Shown piece by piece: positions 11,659 to 22,996 of a DNA stretch of 64,000 nucleotides; the stretch's first letter is position 1; every line of letters begins with the position of its first letter. The DNA is from Lentinula raphanica (Eukaryota; Basidiomycota; Agaricomycetes; Agaricales; Omphalotaceae). A model generated the notes under the pieces. It was not told the origin of the DNA, searched no databases, and saw nothing but the letters and a program-made list of their open reading frames with translations. The position numbers were made by a program, and so were the translations under genes. The stretch is from positions 992,001-1,056,000 of the forward strand of contig JANVFP010000009.1 of NCBI GenBank assembly GCA_027919835.1, written 5' to 3'.

Positions 11659-12615
11659 ATGTCTTCCACCACCGCCTCCACCTATTATCATACCCCCATG
11701 CCAGCTCATCACCATTTTTATCTGAGGATGATCCTCCGCAGTGCAAATGAGCGGTACCACCTCATCGCAGAGACCTTCCGGCAAAACCTTCGTTTGTCAC
11801 ATCATGCGCGGAGACGGGCCCAAGCGAAGGGTCTCAGAGTTGACACTGCCCAAGCTGCCGCGTGCCCTCAGAAACTCGTGTCCGTACTTCCATTGCACGA
11901 AATCGACACCTCGGTCAGCCCCACTCTCAACAGAGCTGCGTCGGAAGACCTCATACTAGCTCTCACTCCCCCTTCAGAACAGCGTCCCGTTATCCCTCGT
12001 ATCACCATACCTATCGCTTCCAGACCCATTGTTGGGCGCGACGTATCAGCTACGACGACCAGGACTTCGGAGCCTCGCGAGATCTCTGCGCCTGTCGTTC
12101 TACGTGGACAGGGAAATCCCTGGAGGGGACCTACTTCTAGGTTTTCTATTACCCCCAATGACGAGCTCTTCCAGGTTCATAACAGACCAGTGGTTCCCGA
12201 CGTACCTGAAGATATGACAGAGGGAGAGGAAGACCCTTCTTCTGCATCGTCTTCGTCTGGCCCTTCCACCCCTGTAAGTTTTCACTTTCGTTCATGCATA
12301 CTCCACAAAGATGTTCACTGACATGAATCATGTTTTTAGGAAGATGACACGTCGCTTCTCAGATCCAAGCGCAAACCACTCGAGATCGAGGACGAGCCTG
12401 CATTCGCTGCTGAAAAGCGACCCAAGGCACGCACCCTTTGTCATTCTTGTGAATCACTGTCAACTCACCAGGTCAAACACAGTACGTTCGCAAGGAATGG
12501 ACTCGTTGTCAAACCGGCGAGAGAGTGCTGCGATCGCGCACTACTTCTGCGCGATCCGATATCTCTCGTGTACACGCATGAATCATTCCAAAGCTTGGCT
12601 GCTATTCAGGGATGA
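11659..12615 (+). CDS. Unrecognised protein with C-terminal CXXC cluster
   Basis: Two exons (11659-12273 and 12340-12615, 66-nt intron) give 296 residues. The frame is open upstream of 11659 without a break, so a longer N-terminus is possible. I chose this Met because the upstream part (poly-Ser/Tyr/Leu) does not read like a conserved protein. The body has a basic helical segment (RQNLRLSHHARRRAQAKG), then a disordered Ser/Pro/Thr region and an acidic patch. The second exon encodes a basic SKRKPLE stretch, a LCHSCESLSTHQ segment and a CC pair. The CXXC plus downstream Cys/His could bind a metal, but no named family was recognised. The gene is convergent with the kinase gene. Confidence 0.65.
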
Positions 12616-13133
12616 ACCTACATTCAAATCCCCCCTCTTCGATGACGACTGGTTAATCCAACGAAACCCTATGCTTTCGCTTTCGGACTTCTCTTACTGT
12701 CAGCCTCTTTTTAATTTGTTCCATTTCACCTAATATGTATGTCGATGCTCGACAAACTTCTTTCGCTTCGGTTCGTTCATGTTGCTCGCCTTCTTGTTCT
12801 GTTGTTGGTTATTTGAGCTCTCATATCTTGTGTCGTTCGTTGCCTGTCTTGTTCCGTGCTTTCCAAATCCTGTAGCATATTTAAGGAGATCATCGATTCA
12901 TCTCCCTCGTACAGCTGTTCATGTAGCCCCTCCTGTCGTTCTTGCTGTCTGTCCATGTTTATATCCTATAATGTATTTTGCTTCTCCGTTGTTTCCTGTT
13001 ATGCGATGTACTTGAAATCTACATCGCGTTTAGTGCAACAAATGCCATCGCCAATGATGCAAGAGTCTATAAAAGTAACGTACACGAACCAAATTGAATG
13101 CATCCCACAAAACATCATGAACCATGCGCGTTT
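12616..13133. other. Convergent spacer between two 3' ends
   Basis: About 520 bp between the stop codons of the 296-aa protein gene and the NDR kinase gene. It is pyrimidine-rich on the plus strand (TTC/TGT-rich), as is usual for untranslated trailers here. No separate gene is supported. Confidence 0.5.
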
Positions 13134-15171
13134 TCAAAAGATTGTCGCCAATGCCCCGTCATCACCATACGCATCACCCATCCCACCAAACTTTCCAAGG
13201 TTGGCACCAGGCCCGTTCTTTCCGAATGTGAACCCAACCCAAACACCTCTCCCAAAAGGCTCCTCCTTTTCCCTCACTTTGTCCACGTTCTTCTGCTTTT
13301 CCCGGACCTCTGCGTACTTGGCCATATCCTCAAGCGAGGTGAAGTCGTCGTAGTAACCGGTGTCGATCTCCGAGTCGAGAGCAGGCACGAAGGGTGCCCG
13401 AGTGGAACGGAGGTCTTCCCAATGCACAGGAGGCGTGCATTCGGTGAAGAATGGATGGGAGGTCACTTGTGACATTGTAGCGTAGCGAGTACTAGCGTGG
13501 GCGATAAGGCTAAAACGAATCCCAAAGAAAGTTAGATAGTTCGTCGGGCACTGAGAAGGCGGAAAACCATACCGGGTAACTGCATCCCAAGCGACATCAC
13601 TCAAGTTGAAGATTAGATCTTCAGGCTTGTCATATTCCGGTCTGCGAAGGACGGTTGTCCAATTTTTCAGGTTTGTCCATGTCTCTTCAGGAGTGCTTCC
13701 ACTGAACGGCGGGAATCCTGCAAGGAATTCGAAGAATATGCACCCGAGAGACCAATAGTCCACTGAGTAACTGTATGGTTTTCCTCGCAAGACCTCTGGA
13801 GCCTATAAGCACAAATTGTGGTCAAACGGTGTATGATCTGAGTGAGTGTCAACTACCATGTAGTCCGGCGAGCCGACGATGGAGTCTGCATATCGAGGAT
13901 CTTCATTGCGGATAGAACGGTAAATTGATCGACGTTCAAGGGTCGATCGATGCACGACCTGGTTGTCCTTGACTTTGTCGAGCTAATGGCATAGTTCGTT
14001 GTCACACAGATAAGGCATGCGCATGAAACGAGTAGTACCTTGACCTTCATAGATTCAATACGTTTGGGATTTAGAGCTCCAGTAGCCAGTCCAAAGTCAG
14101 TTAGCTTAACGTGGCCGGTACCATCCACGAGGAAATTCTGTTCATCGAAAGATCAATCCGATTGTCGTCGAAAACAAGATTGATTGCGCACCTCAGGCTT
14201 CAAGTCACGATGGATGTACCCGAGCTTGTGGAGTTCGTTGACAGCAGCGAACATCTCACTGATGTAAAACCGGGCATGTTCTTCTTTCAGTACACCAGAG
14301 TTGTTGAGAAGTGTCCGAAAGTCGCCTCCTGGGACATATTCCATAGCGAGATAGACATGCTGAGGGTCTTGGAATGCATACAAGAGGCGAACAAGCCATG
14401 GAGTCTTTGTAGCGGTCAAGATGTCTCTCTCGATGAGTACATGGCGAATCTAGGAAGTATGATGAGTTCGATCATGAAAAGAACATACTGTTCGACGCAC
14501 CTCGTCCATCTTGTGTAACGTTCGCTTCTTCATCTTCTTCAACGCGCATACCTCTCCCGTTTCTTGCTTTCGTGCAAGAAAGACTTCTCCATATCCTCCT
14601 TGCCCGACTTGTGCGATGATATGGAATTGATCAACACGTAGTTTGGTGCGTCGTTTTCTCAGCAGAACTCGTTCTCGCCCACAGTAGGATTTGAACTCCT
14701 TGGCTGTCTCCGAAACAGTCAGCCCACGGTCAACGGTATCCTTGTCGAATAGAGCGCGACGTTCCTTGCGAGCAGCGAGATACCCAAGTGTTTGGAAGTA
14801 GTAGTCGAGAAAATCTGCCCAGTTTGTCAATCAGTTCAGATCGTAGGGTAACATCAAACATACACACATAACTGAGCCACAGTAGCCTTCCGCTTAACCT
14901 CGCTGCTATCCAGGATTTCCCTCTCCTTTAAGGATAGTCCGGTCTGCTTGATAGTTGACACAGATGAGGTAGAAGCTTTGGCAGTGTCCATTCTGATATC
15001 TTTTCCGAACGTCAGGCCCTTCGCAGTGCTCATTTGATAGTCGTTGAGACCAGAAGGTGGTACACCTTTGGCAGTTTGCATGTGGATATCAAAACGGCCG
15101 TAGTCATCCTCAGAGTACTTGGGGAGACCAGAGACCTCTTTTTTGGGTGAGCGAGGGACAGCTGGCATCAT
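13134..15171 (-). CDS. DBF2: NDR-family Ser/Thr kinase, Dbf2/Sid2 type
   Basis: Seven exons (15171-14868, 14814-14501, 14449-14192, 14137-14039, 13982-13857, 13802-13573, 13509-13134) give 568 residues. An N-terminal disordered region is followed by the MOB-binding helical region ([20 protein letters not shown], about 102-121). The kinase domain has the glycine loop GQGGYG (172-177), ALK lysine near 194, HRDLKPEN with catalytic Asp near 288, DFG near 306-308, the long NDR-type activation insertion, and [14 protein letters not shown]-terminal hydrophobic-motif Thr lies in WVGFTFG (about 538). Relatives act with Mob1 in the mitotic exit/septation initiation network at spindle poles and the septum. 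Phosphorylation at the activation-segment Ser and the hydrophobic motif is expected from the family. The 63-nt intron 6 (13510-13572) has no stop in frame, so retention would insert 21 residues between kinase subdomains. Confidence 0.93.
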
Positions 15172-15199
15172 TGGCAGATCGTGAAAGAGATATCCACTC

Positions 15200-17760
15200 A
15201 ATGGCGGGAAGGGAAGTACAAATCGGGCGTGAGGCGCGCGTCCCGACGCGAAAATCAACACCACGTGGCATTCACGCGTAGTTCGGGCCGGAATCAGCCG
15301 TCCACCACTTTGGCTAGTCCTTTTCATGCTGCTTTCAAGTTTCAACCTGCTCTTTTCCTGCAACTCGAAGTTCAACATACTATGTACGCAGTTACGTGTG
15401 CTCAAGGAATAGAGCACACCTCTCCGTGCCTCAAAACAACGATGAACAACGGTGAAAGAGCATCTTCGTTCAGTCTGTCGATTCAATGATCAGTGATATT
15501 GAATATTGATGCCCCGTACTAGTACTACGCCCATACGAGGAATGGATTGACCTTTATAGTAGCAGCCCCAAGAAATTCGTTCCCATAGGCTCAAAAATAC
15601 ACAACTACTGTATATACAGCTCTGTACCTCTGGAATGGTGAGAGAACTGTATCTCTGAGTTGGCGATCGAACAGGCTGATAGAACTGCCCCTCGCGGTAA
15701 GGCTTCACTCTTGCTTCCTGTTTCTCGCTGATCAGTGACTACTGCGATATTAGGACCAGTCACTAGTGGCGTATACTGTCTGATTCTGCTGACACCCGCA
15801 GACATGAAGTACATTCCAGGTACAGGTTAGCGCTACCGGTTACGAGACAAAAGATCCCTTCGAATCTGTATGGCAGACGGCTTTCTTGGAGAAACCGGGT
15901 TCTCTCAATTCAAATCCTCCTTTTATGAGCGTTCCTTCGAGGTCGACATTCAAATTAGTCTCTGATTTGGCAATAACCATTGCATTGATAGGAAGGCCAC
16001 CTTCGCATGCTCAAAGTTCTAAACGTCTCGAAGACTGAAGTGGGAAATGATTCTCACAAAGACAAGGAACTGACCATAGACCACCAGGCTCCACCAGGTG
16101 CCCATGTTCTTCAATAGACCATACGATGGCGCTCGGCGATCGCGGGGAATGACTCGTATTGATGAAGGTGATGATCTCTTGCAACAGAAGTGAAAATGAT
16201 GAATGGAGCAGGTTTTCTCTTACTTATTTAAATCCCTAATCTTGGCATGGCTTTTCAGCATACTCATCCTTTCCCTCCTCTCCTCTGGCTTCATACCACC
16301 TCTTCGATTGGATCCTGATCTACACCGATTAACTGGATGGTTCACGTCGTTACACCGCCTCCGACAGATGTTAGTAGGCAAGATATCATATGGTTGTAGG
16401 TCATTCGTTCGAGGTTCGTTGAAATATGAACGGGCCATTGATTCTTTGTGCCTCCCTTCCTTCGGATATAGAGCAGGACCACGTCTCATAGGCATCTTCT
16501 TCAACTGGTCTTTGCTCGGAGTTCTAACCACACAAGTATATATCTATTACCTTAACTTTCCAAAGGAATTGAGGTGGAGCAAAATGTTAGGTGAGTATCT
16601 TGAAGATTGGATTACTCCTACCAGACTTATAGTTCTCAGTTTACACGGTATATCTTCTCGATTGGGCACAGACGTGTTCAGCGACATATGACGCATTCCA
16701 TTGGTTCGTGGATGGATGGGGGAATATAGACGCGCTATATGATCTCTACTCTACATTCTTGAATGTCCCTATCTTCTCGAGCATTATTGCTGCAATTGTT
16801 CAGGTTAGTGAGAAGTCCCTCCATGATTCAAGCCCCTAGCCGTCTGATTTTGGTCGTTCCGTAGACCTATTTCGGATGGCGGCTCTGGAAATTGACGCAG
16901 TCTAGGTTTATGTTGATTTTCATAGCAGCGCTCGCTCTGTTACAACTGGGAGGTGGTATCGCTGTTGGAATTTTTGTAAGCCTATTCTCACAACTGTCTC
17001 GTTCAAGGCAATCCAGTGGTTCTAATACTCTGGTCTCTTGGCTCATAGCTCTTCCAAGATTCTTCCGAGGTTGCACGTTCCCGTGGACTCGTTACCTCTG
17101 TCGGGGTGAGACTTGCGGGTAGCGCGTTTGCAGACACGGTGATCGCGATTAGTATGACTTATTTCGTCAGTCCCAACCTTCGTAAGTTTGGTAGACTGAG
17201 GCTGACTTCTATTCATAGCTCATACGCAGCAAATCGCAAGCGGTTGGACACATGAACAATGTTATCACTCGTCGTTCGTGTTTACTTGATGCTGCATAAC
17301 TGCCTGATGCCATTGAGCTTTCACTGAATCTAGTCATTCGACTCACAATCGAAACCGGGACCGTAACTGCCATTGCTGCTATAATCGATCTTATATTCTT
17401 CCTGAAAGCAACCAATGGCCTTCATCAAGTTTCTGGTGTCATATTGTGCAAGCTGTATAGCAATAGCCTCCTCGTTCTGTTCAATAACAGGATGATCACA
17501 ACAACAAAGATCAATCAGCCACAATTCTTGTCTGATAGCAGTGGCAGTAGAAGTGGGAACGCTATCGCTTCTTCTGAGGGTGAAAGCTCGAGGGAGATGC
17601 AAACCTTCAAGGCTGCAGTAGTACCTAGGTTCGGTACAGCGTTCGATTTGGATACGGGGACGTCAATGTCGTACAAAGGATCCGGAGAATGGAGGTCGAA
17701 ATCGCATATCGAATCTATTCCTCTGGATGATCTTAATCAACAGTAGATTGGCAACCAATG
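15200..17760. repeat. Segmental tandem duplication, copy A
   Basis: This stretch matches 18166-20600 with a period of about 2.86 kb. It starts just upstream of the NDR kinase ATG (shared GGCGGGA, GAGGCGCGCGTCCC and AACACCACGTGGC blocks) and ends after the DUF6534 gene. The 15172-16336 portion has no supported gene: it is the kinase 5' flank plus the upstream region of the first DUF6534 gene. The 17747-18165 spacer between the two copies holds nothing recognisable. Confidence 0.8.
16337..17746 (+). CDS. DUF6534-type seven-helix membrane protein, copy A
   Basis: Seven exons (16337-16395, 16472-16590, 16640-16803, 16865-16975, 17049-17165, 17219-17270, 17334-17746) give 344 residues. The protein opens with MVHVVTPPPTDVSR, then LAGPRLIGIFFNWSLLGVLT and TQVYIYYLNFP, the usual start of basidiomycete DUF6534 proteins. 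More hydrophobic segments follow (VPIFSSIIAAIVQ, LIFIAALALLQLGGGIAVG, TVTAIAAIIDLIFFLKA), then a hydrophilic Ser-rich cytoplasmic tail. The function of the family is unknown; plasma or internal membrane location is inferred from the helices. Exon lengths match copy B exactly except in the last exon. Two splice sites are weak: the donor GTCGTTCG of intron 6 and the donor GTCAGTCC of intron 5. Confidence 0.85.
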
Positions 17761-18303
17761 GCAAGCCATTGTTGTAACATACTTATCGTCTTACTGGAAG
17801 GAAGGAATACAACTTGTTATTGCAGTTTGTTTCATTGTGTTCAGGCCTAGGGTCTATTAGTTGGACCTCTGGCTTTGAAACGGCCCCTCAATTCTGAGAG
17901 TTCACCTCGATTCTAATTTCTATACGACGCATTTGATGTAACAGCAAGCCATCCAAACAGTGTAATCTTGAATCCAATGTCTTCTCAGTTCTTGTGAAAC
18001 ACCTTGACCAATGACCAGAGCTCGAGAGGCCCGCAGTGACACTGGGTATTATAATGGCCGCAATCATCCTCAGACTACTGATCAGAAAAACTAGAGACCT
18101 CTCTGTATGTAATCAAGGAATAGCTGGAATCATTATCAGATTGTGAATGAGAAGGCTGAGATTCATGTAATGGCGGGAGGGAAGTGTGAGCCGGGTGTGA
18201 GAGGGTGTGAGCTAGTGTGAGGCGCGCGTCCCGCGGCCACACGAAAAACAAGAAAACGAGAAAACGAGTTTTGATTGGTTGACTACGCTACATTATGTAA
18301 CTC

Positions 18304-18323
18304 AGGTATAGTACACTATACCT
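18304..18323. other. Short perfect hairpin, 9-bp arms
   Basis: AGGTATAGT and ACTATACCT are perfect inverted repeats separated by two bases. They sit inside the AT-rich block present in duplication copy B but missing from copy A. It could be a regulatory dyad or a mobile-element scar; nothing further can be said from sequence alone. Confidence 0.5.
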
Positions 18324-19194
18324 CGTCAACTCGTTTCGAAACTTGAGATACAACACTATAAAACACAGAACACCACGTGGCGCACGCGCGTAGGTCCGGA
18401 CCGGAATGAGCCGCTTACCATTTCAGACCATTCCCGAGTCCCGATGGCTTTTCCTGCTTTCTTCCTGCAACTTGAAGCTCAACATATGAAGCCCGCGGTC
18501 GCATGTGCTCAAGGAATGGAAGAATCTCTCTCGTGCCTCGAAACATCGCTGCAAGAGTATCGGATCTCCGTTCTGTCTCTCGATTGATGTGCGTCCCGCC
18601 AGTAGCCCGGTATACCAGGAATGGCACAGTAACTTTGTTCAGGACTCATCCGACCAACAAACATGATCGTGAACGCCAAAGGTTTCGAGATTCGTAAGTA
18701 TTATCCAACTCTGTACCAGTCTGTATGTACCTCCAGTGGAATGGTGATCAAATCGCCCGTGGTGTCGGCTTCACTTTTTTTCTTGTTTCTCGCCCCCGCT
18801 CAAGGTTCCCAATCAGCGATATTGAATACAAAGTCAGAATCTCTAGAAGCTGGAACGACTCTCACAAAGACTCAAACAGTTACAACAACTAGGAACTGCC
18901 AACCATGGACTACCAGATGCTCGTGTCTGCGATTCAACATACAACATACGATGGCGCTCGGCGGTTGCAAGAAATGAAGTGATCTCTCACAACAAAATGA
19001 TGAATTGAGCAGCCTTATTAGGATTTTCTTCGACAATTTACTTGCTGCCCTGACGATTCCGTAGGTCGTCAATATATTCAACTTCCTCTTAAATACGCGC
19101 TCTCATCGCTATTCAACACACTCATCTTTTCCCGACTTTCCTCTAGCTTGAAACCGCCTCTGGGACTGGTTTTTGATCTACGCTGATCATCCGG

Positions 19195-20594
19195 ATGGTT
19201 CACGTCGTTACACCACCTCCGACAGATGTTAGTAGGGACGACATTATATGGTTGTAAGTCAATTGTACGATGCTCATAGAAATAGGACTGAACGGTCAAC
19301 TATCTGTGTTTACCTTCCTTCGTATACAGAGCAGGACCACGTCTCATAGGCATCTTGTTCAATTGGTCTTTGCTGGGTGTCCTGACGACACAGATTTATA
19401 TATATTACCTCAACTTCCCGAAGGATCTGAGGCGGAATAAGATGATAGGTGGGTTTCTTCAGCACAATCACACCCCCGCCGGACTTATACTCTATAGTTT
19501 ACACGGTGTACCTTCTCGATTGGGCACAGACATGTTCAGCGACATACGACGCGTTCCATTGGTTTGTGTATGGATGGGGGAGTATAGACGCATTATACGA
19601 TCTTTACTCAACGTTCTTGAACGTCCCGATTTTCTCGAGTATCATTGCTTCAATTGTTCAGGTTAGTAAAAATTATTCATCTTCAAGTTCCTTGTTTCAC
19701 TTCGGTTTATTCGTAGATCTATTTTGGATGGCGGCTTTGGAGATTGACACAGTCTAAAATCATGGTCACTGTAATAGTAGCTCTTGCTCTGCTACAATTG
19801 GGAGGTGGTATCGCCGTAGGGATTATCGTAAGCATGTCCCTACATCGACTCTTTCGGAATTTAAGTCGTTCTGATACTCTGATTTTCTCCTGGCCTTCGA
19901 CTCATAGCTCTTCCAAGACTCTTCTGAGGTCGCACGTTCTGATGGACTCGTAACCTCTGTCGGGCTGAGACTTGCGGATAGCGCGTTCGCAGACACGGTA
20001 ATCGCAATCAGTATGACTTATTTCGTCAGTTACAACCTTCGCAAATTCGGTAGAATGAGGCTGATCCCCCGTTCGTAGCTTATACGCAGCAAGTCGCAAG
20101 TAGTCGGACATATGAATAATGTTGTCACTCGTCGTTCGTGATTTCTCGCTGCCGCATACCTGCCCCATGCCACTGAGCAGCAACTATATCTAGTTATTCG
20201 ATTGACGATTGAAACCGGGACTGTAACCGCCATTGCTGCTATAGTCGATCTCATCTTCTTCCTTAAAGCAACCAACGGTCTCCACCAAGTCTCTGGTGTC
20301 ATATTATGCAAGCTATACAGCAATAGCCTCCTCGTCCTGTTTAACAACAGGATGATCATTACAACAAAGAGTCAAACACATTTCTTGTCTGATACTAGTG
20401 GTAGTGGTAGTGGGAATGCTATCACTTCTTCTGAGGGTGAAAGCTCAAGGGAGCTGGAAACCTTCAAGGCTGCAACGGTACCACGGCTCAGTACGTTGGA
20501 TTTGGATATAGGGTTGTCGACGTCTTCCAAGGGAGAATGGCGGTCAAGATCGCATGCTGAATCTATACCTCTGGATGATTTCAATCGACAGTAA
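19195..20594 (+). CDS. DUF6534-type seven-helix membrane protein, copy B
   Basis: Seven exons (19195-19253, 19330-19448, 19498-19661, 19717-19827, 19908-20024, 20079-20130, 20194-20594) give 340 residues, colinear with copy A. It keeps MVHVVTPPPTDVSR, GPRLIGILFNWSLLGVLT, the YTVYLLDWAQTCSATYDAFH stretch and the LQLGGGIAVGII helix. All reading frames are intact, so both tandem copies are probably functional or recently so. The tail is Ser-rich and differs by small in-frame indels (for example a shortened GSGEWRSKS region). Function is unknown; a membrane role follows from the predicted helices. Confidence 0.85.
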
Positions 20595-20929
20595 AATGAC
20601 TAGTAGTCTTTGTTGTAATTTATCATCGTATGTATTGTGTTTTATTCAGTCCAGGGCCTAAGTAGTACTCTAGCCTTCAACACTCACTGTGAGATTTCCT
20701 TCAATATTACACGCAACTGTGGTAACAGCAAGACCTCCATAGAGCGCAAGTCTTGATCATGAATACGGTTACTTCTCGGAGAACACAGCAGACTTGAGAG
20801 GGACATTCGTCCGAAGACTGAACATTTTACATTTCGACATCGCTAATAACATGGGAACCAACACGCTATCACACCACCATGACGTTCAATATCTCGGAAG
20901 AACGAGGCTCAGCTGCCAGAGGGAATTGG

Positions 20930-21180
20930 GACTGTGATCGCTGCTATGAGTGATCTTGTCTTTCCCCTGAAATTTACCAACGGCCTCAGCCACCAAATAG
21001 TATGAATGGTGACAGGAATGCTATCGCTCCTTCAAAATGTGGAAGTTCGAGCGAGGTGGAAGCTTGAAGCATTCGAAGCTACAGCAACTTGCAAGTACCT
21101 CGCACCACTGCATTAGATTTGGGAACAGGGATGTCAACGTCTTTTGACCGAGGCCCAAGGGATATATTCTCGAATCAACA
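20930..21180 (+). pseudogene. Decayed third DUF6534 fragment
   Basis: The sequence retains recognisable pieces of the last DUF6534 exon in the right order: a GGGACTGTGATCGCTGCTAT block (the TVTAIAA helix in the intact genes), a stretch matching LKATNGLHQ, the GNAIASSE-like segment and the LDLGTGMSTS segment. Frameshifts and a large loss remove everything upstream. It lies directly after copy B, so it is most simply a third tandem copy in decay. A degenerate repeat of about 80 bp recurs at 20825-20900 and 21245-21315 around it. The rest of 20601-21332 holds no gene. Confidence 0.7.
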
Positions 21181-21332
21181 ATTGCTTCTCGTGGAATTCA
21201 GCATAGAGTCGATAGGGACACTCACCTACGAACATAACCCACTATACATTTCGACTAGGCTAACATGAGATATAACACACTATCAGACCACCGATATTGG
21301 TATATAATATTCGTGAACGTACAAAGGACACA

Positions 21333-22528
21333 TCATCGTTGGGTAGAAACCAAGTCTCCTTTGGAGCTTGACGCCACAGAGTCATTATCTTGACCTCCAT
21401 CCTCGATTGCGCCCTGTCCACCTTCTTCCTCACCTTCGCCGTCAAACAGGTCATCAGAACCTTCAAAGTTACCGTCATTACTGATATCTAGGATCGCGTG
21501 GACATCTTCTTCCATCATCTGAGCATCATCAGCGACTGCATCTTCTCCTTCACCGACTCCTCTTGTGAGGTCGCTCTCTTGTCCCGGAATGGAGTCGTTT
21601 TCGGGATTCTTCTGGTGATTTTGAGACTGTCGTACAACTCAGTTAGCAGTACGATGTACGAGAAGTTGAGATACATACATGGTATATGGCTGTCCAGTAC
21701 CCACTCCAATACGTTGCCTCTAACGCACGTTTGAATGCTTCATCCTGGCTTACCTTTTCCCCAGGATGTAAAACAGCATGATGAGGTGATGAATTCAAGA
21801 CAGCATTTCCCCTTGGAACTGTGTGAGATATAGTTTCAGCGGAGGAAAGCCCTGCGTCGCGGATAGGAACAGGGATGTCGCCATCGATAGGTTGCGGGTC
21901 ATCTCGTCCGATGATGGTAGAGACATGGGAAGTGAGATTGCTATTTTCGATAGGAGCAGCAGTGTCGACAACGTTCGGAGGGAACGAATGTGATGTCTTT
22001 TGTTTTTTGGAAGGGGGAGGAGGAGTGTTGTACCACCTGTGAAACGTGAATCAATTCGATAGAAGGATACAGGAAGACAAATCAATTTACAGAGGAGACT
22101 TGTGAACAGGTTCGTCTTTCCAGCCTTTGTCTGGACCATGATATGCCTATGTAGAATCGTCAATAGAAGAGTTAAGCTCTAGTAGGAACCCATACTTTGT
22201 ACTCCTCTGTCGCAGCATTCCAAGCCTCAATGAGTGCCGAATCGTCCCATATTTCCTCGTGAGTGAGTTCTCTGCTCTCTTCTACTTCCAGATAGTCTGC
22301 ATCTGCATCATCTTCTACGCCGTTCGATGTGTTGTGACCTGAATTACCCGAGGAGGCAGCAGCGCTGTAACGCGATTTTCTCTTGCGCCTTTTCGAAGAT
22401 TTGGTCGCTGGATTAGACGTCCGATTGGAAAAGTCTCCGTTGGAGGTCATTTTGGCGGTCTCTTGCACTACAGCGGATATTGATTCATAGGGAAGTGTAA
22501 TATCATCGTAAGAGACCACTGGCCTCAT
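21333..22528 (-). CDS. SMN1: Survival motor neuron (SMN)-like protein
   Basis: Four exons (22528-22196, 22146-22091, 22036-21679, 21626-21333) give 346 residues. IWDDSALIEAWNAATEEYK near 93-111 is the Gemin2-binding helix that defines SMN proteins. A basic KSSKRRKRKSR stretch precedes it. A Pro-rich PPPPSKK segment follows, and EATYWSGYWTAIYH (about 236-249) is the YG-box oligomerisation helix. No Tudor domain is visible, as in fission yeast Smn1. SMN oligomers help assemble Sm rings on spliceosomal snRNAs in the cytoplasm. Unusually, about 97 acidic, Ser-rich residues follow the YG box, on a separate last exon. The start codon lies 57 bp from that of the divergent neighbour. Confidence 0.88.
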
Positions 22529-22585
22529 GAGAGTTCAAGAAGACAGGAAGGGTGTATAAGCGCCCAAGCGGCTCATCCTCTCACC
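22529..22585. promoter_or_regulatory. Very short bidirectional intergenic region
   Basis: Only 57 bp separate the start codons of the SMN-like gene and the small membrane-protein gene, which point away from each other. Both core promoters must overlap here or lie within the opposite gene. No TATA box is evident. Confidence 0.55.
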
Positions 22586-22996
22586 ATGAAGTTCTCCAGC
22601 AAACTCTTCCTCGTTGAAGGAATTCTGAAAATACTTTCAGGCCTATCTTTCCTCTTGCTGCCTGACTACTACCTCATCAAAGCCCTACCTGTCGTGCCTC
22701 CACTCACAGATTCTTCTGTCGCTCTATTCCGAAGCATTGGTTCGCAAACACTGGCTTTCAGTATTCCTCTTCTCTTGGCCTCGAGAGAAACTCCAACTGC
22801 GATGGCTAGTCGTCGTATCGTCTACTGGACAATGTTTTCCAGAGAAACATTTCTGTTTCTTACGTTGTTGTTGCATAATACTGATCAACCGGGAGGATTT
22901 ACTCAAAAAGCTGTTCAGAGTTGGCTGATGGAGTTAGCGCCATTCATTCTGGGAAGATTATGGGTTCTTCTGATGAAGGACAACTGGCTGTGTTGA
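22586..22996 (+). CDS. Small four-helix membrane protein of unknown function
   Basis: A single-exon frame of 136 residues begins MKFSSKLFLVEGILKILSGL and shows about four hydrophobic segments: LFLVEGILKILSGLSFLLLP, VALFRSIGSQTLAFSIPLLL, ETFLFLTLLLH and LMELAPFILGRLWVLLM. The segment order is reminiscent of small fungal integral membrane proteins of unknown role. No catalytic motif is visible. It shares its promoter region with the SMN-like gene. Confidence 0.75.
   Translation: MKFSSKLFLVEGILKILSGLSFLLLPDYYLIKALPVVPPLTDSSVALFRSIGSQTLAFSIPLLLASRETPTAMASRRIVYWTMFSRETFLFLTLLLHNTDQPGGFTQKAVQSWLMELAPFILGRLWVLLMKDNWLC

Larger units (their letters stand above)
18166..20600. repeat. Segmental tandem duplication, copy B
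   Basis: Second copy of the unit at 15200-17760. Its left part (18166-18450) resembles the promoter side of the NDR kinase gene but is not followed by kinase coding sequence, so it is an orphan promoter-like segment. Relative to copy A it has about 110 extra bases near 18245-18365, AT-rich and containing a short palindrome. 18450-19194 has no supported gene beyond the upstream region of the DUF6534 gene. Confidence 0.8.
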
